Assembly: GCA_945487985.1 (NCBI GenBank)
Contig: CALYTX010000083.1
Coordinates: 1 to 6,448, forward strand
DNA: 6,448 nt
DNA from: an uncultured Verrucomicrobiota bacterium
GTDB lineage: Bacteria > Verrucomicrobiota > Kiritimatiellia > RFP12 > UBA1067
Reading direction: 5' to 3'
The position numbers and the translations under genes are program-made. The notes under the pieces were generated by a model. It made no database searches. It worked only from the letters and a program-made list of their open reading frames with translations, and was not told the origin of the DNA. Shown in pieces: positions 6,222 to 6,448 of this stretch (its first letter is position 1; every line of letters begins with the position of its first letter).

Positions 6222-6448
6222 GAAGGGCACATCTATGAGATTTTCCCGTGCGACGAGGTCGGCAACTTTGCCGCCCCGTACGCCACAATCGATACGCCAT
6301 TGACCTCGGGAGAGAACCTCTTCTTCAAGGTCCGGCTTATCAACCAGCAGACAACGCCGACGAGTACCGACGAGGAGAAGCAGAAACCAACGTGGTATCT
6401 TAAATACAACGGCCTGGGCGTGCCCGAAGTCGAAGAACTCGTCAATCC
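6147..6448 (+). CDS. Exported beta-rich protein, N-terminal part (3' partial)
   Basis: ATG at 6147, one base after the TAA of the coiled-coil gene; the frame is open to the window end (100 full codons). Residues 1-25 form a classical Sec signal peptide: positive MTKMMKIAKS, hydrophobic LVLAAGLSAAGG, and an A-S-A cleavage site before Glu26. The mature part starts EGHIYEIFPCDEVG and contains TPLTSGENLFFKVRLIN and PTWYLKYNGLGVPEV, alternating hydrophobic strands with a single Cys (Cys35) visible. The Cys is not in a lipobox, so this is not a lipoprotein. The GENLFFKV strand resembles GEEVFVRA at residues 34-41 of the giant protein. No family can be named with confidence. From recollection it is like uncharacterised surface proteins of Kiritimatiellota. 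The likely destination is the periplasm, outer membrane surface or outside the cell. Confidence 0.88.
   Translation, partial: MTKMMKIAKSLVLAAGLSAAGGASAEGHIYEIFPCDEVGNFAAPYATIDTPLTSGENLFFKVRLINQQTTPTSTDEEKQKPTWYLKYNGLGVPEVEELVN

Noticed and set aside
5894..6232. Minus-strand open frame of about 112 codons opposite the coiled-coil gene
   Set aside because: It is the antisense of the Ala/Lys/Glu-rich coiled-coil codons; the hydrophobic stretches arise from complementing them.
1..6448. CRISPR arrays, tRNA/rRNA genes, insertion sequences, rho-independent terminators
   Set aside because: None seen: no regular direct repeats with spacers, no transposase or terminal inverted repeats, no GC hairpin followed by a T run. 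The window is coding throughout.

Overview
The window is a wall-to-wall coding stretch on the + strand of a GC-rich bacterial genome, with no intergenic gap over one base. It holds one very large surface or secreted protein gene whose 5' end lies outside the window, a small membrane-anchored coiled-coil protein, and the start of an exported protein cut by the window end. The first two genes overlap by 11 bases and the second and third are separated by one base, so they form a translationally coupled operon.

The style of the proteins is what I associate from memory with gut Kiritimatiellota / Lentisphaerota (PVC group, Verrucomicrobia side). They are very long, all-beta, rich in Thr-Asn pairs, and contain serial jelly-roll modules ending in a hydrophobic-acidic strand, plus a lamin-tail-like domain closed by an R-T-P-G motif. 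This taxonomic call is an inference from sequence style. No rRNA or marker gene is present to confirm it.

Layout: 1-5703, giant multidomain protein (1900 residues visible), with N-terminal beta-rich segments, a LamG/concanavalin-like module, three jelly-roll-like modules, a lamin-tail-like domain, a short beta repeat, an Asp-rich linker and a conserved-looking C-terminal beta region. 5693-6145, a 150-residue protein with an N-terminal membrane anchor and an Ala/Lys/Glu-rich coiled coil. 6147-6448, the first 100 residues of a protein with a clear signal peptide and a beta-rich mature part.

No enzyme signature was found in any of the three. The likeliest reading is a cell-surface or extracellular adhesion/scaffold locus. 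The giant protein and the third protein would be exported, and the coiled-coil protein would sit in the inner membrane facing the periplasm. How they work together cannot be read from the sequence. No promoter, terminator, RNA gene, mobile element or CRISPR array is visible.
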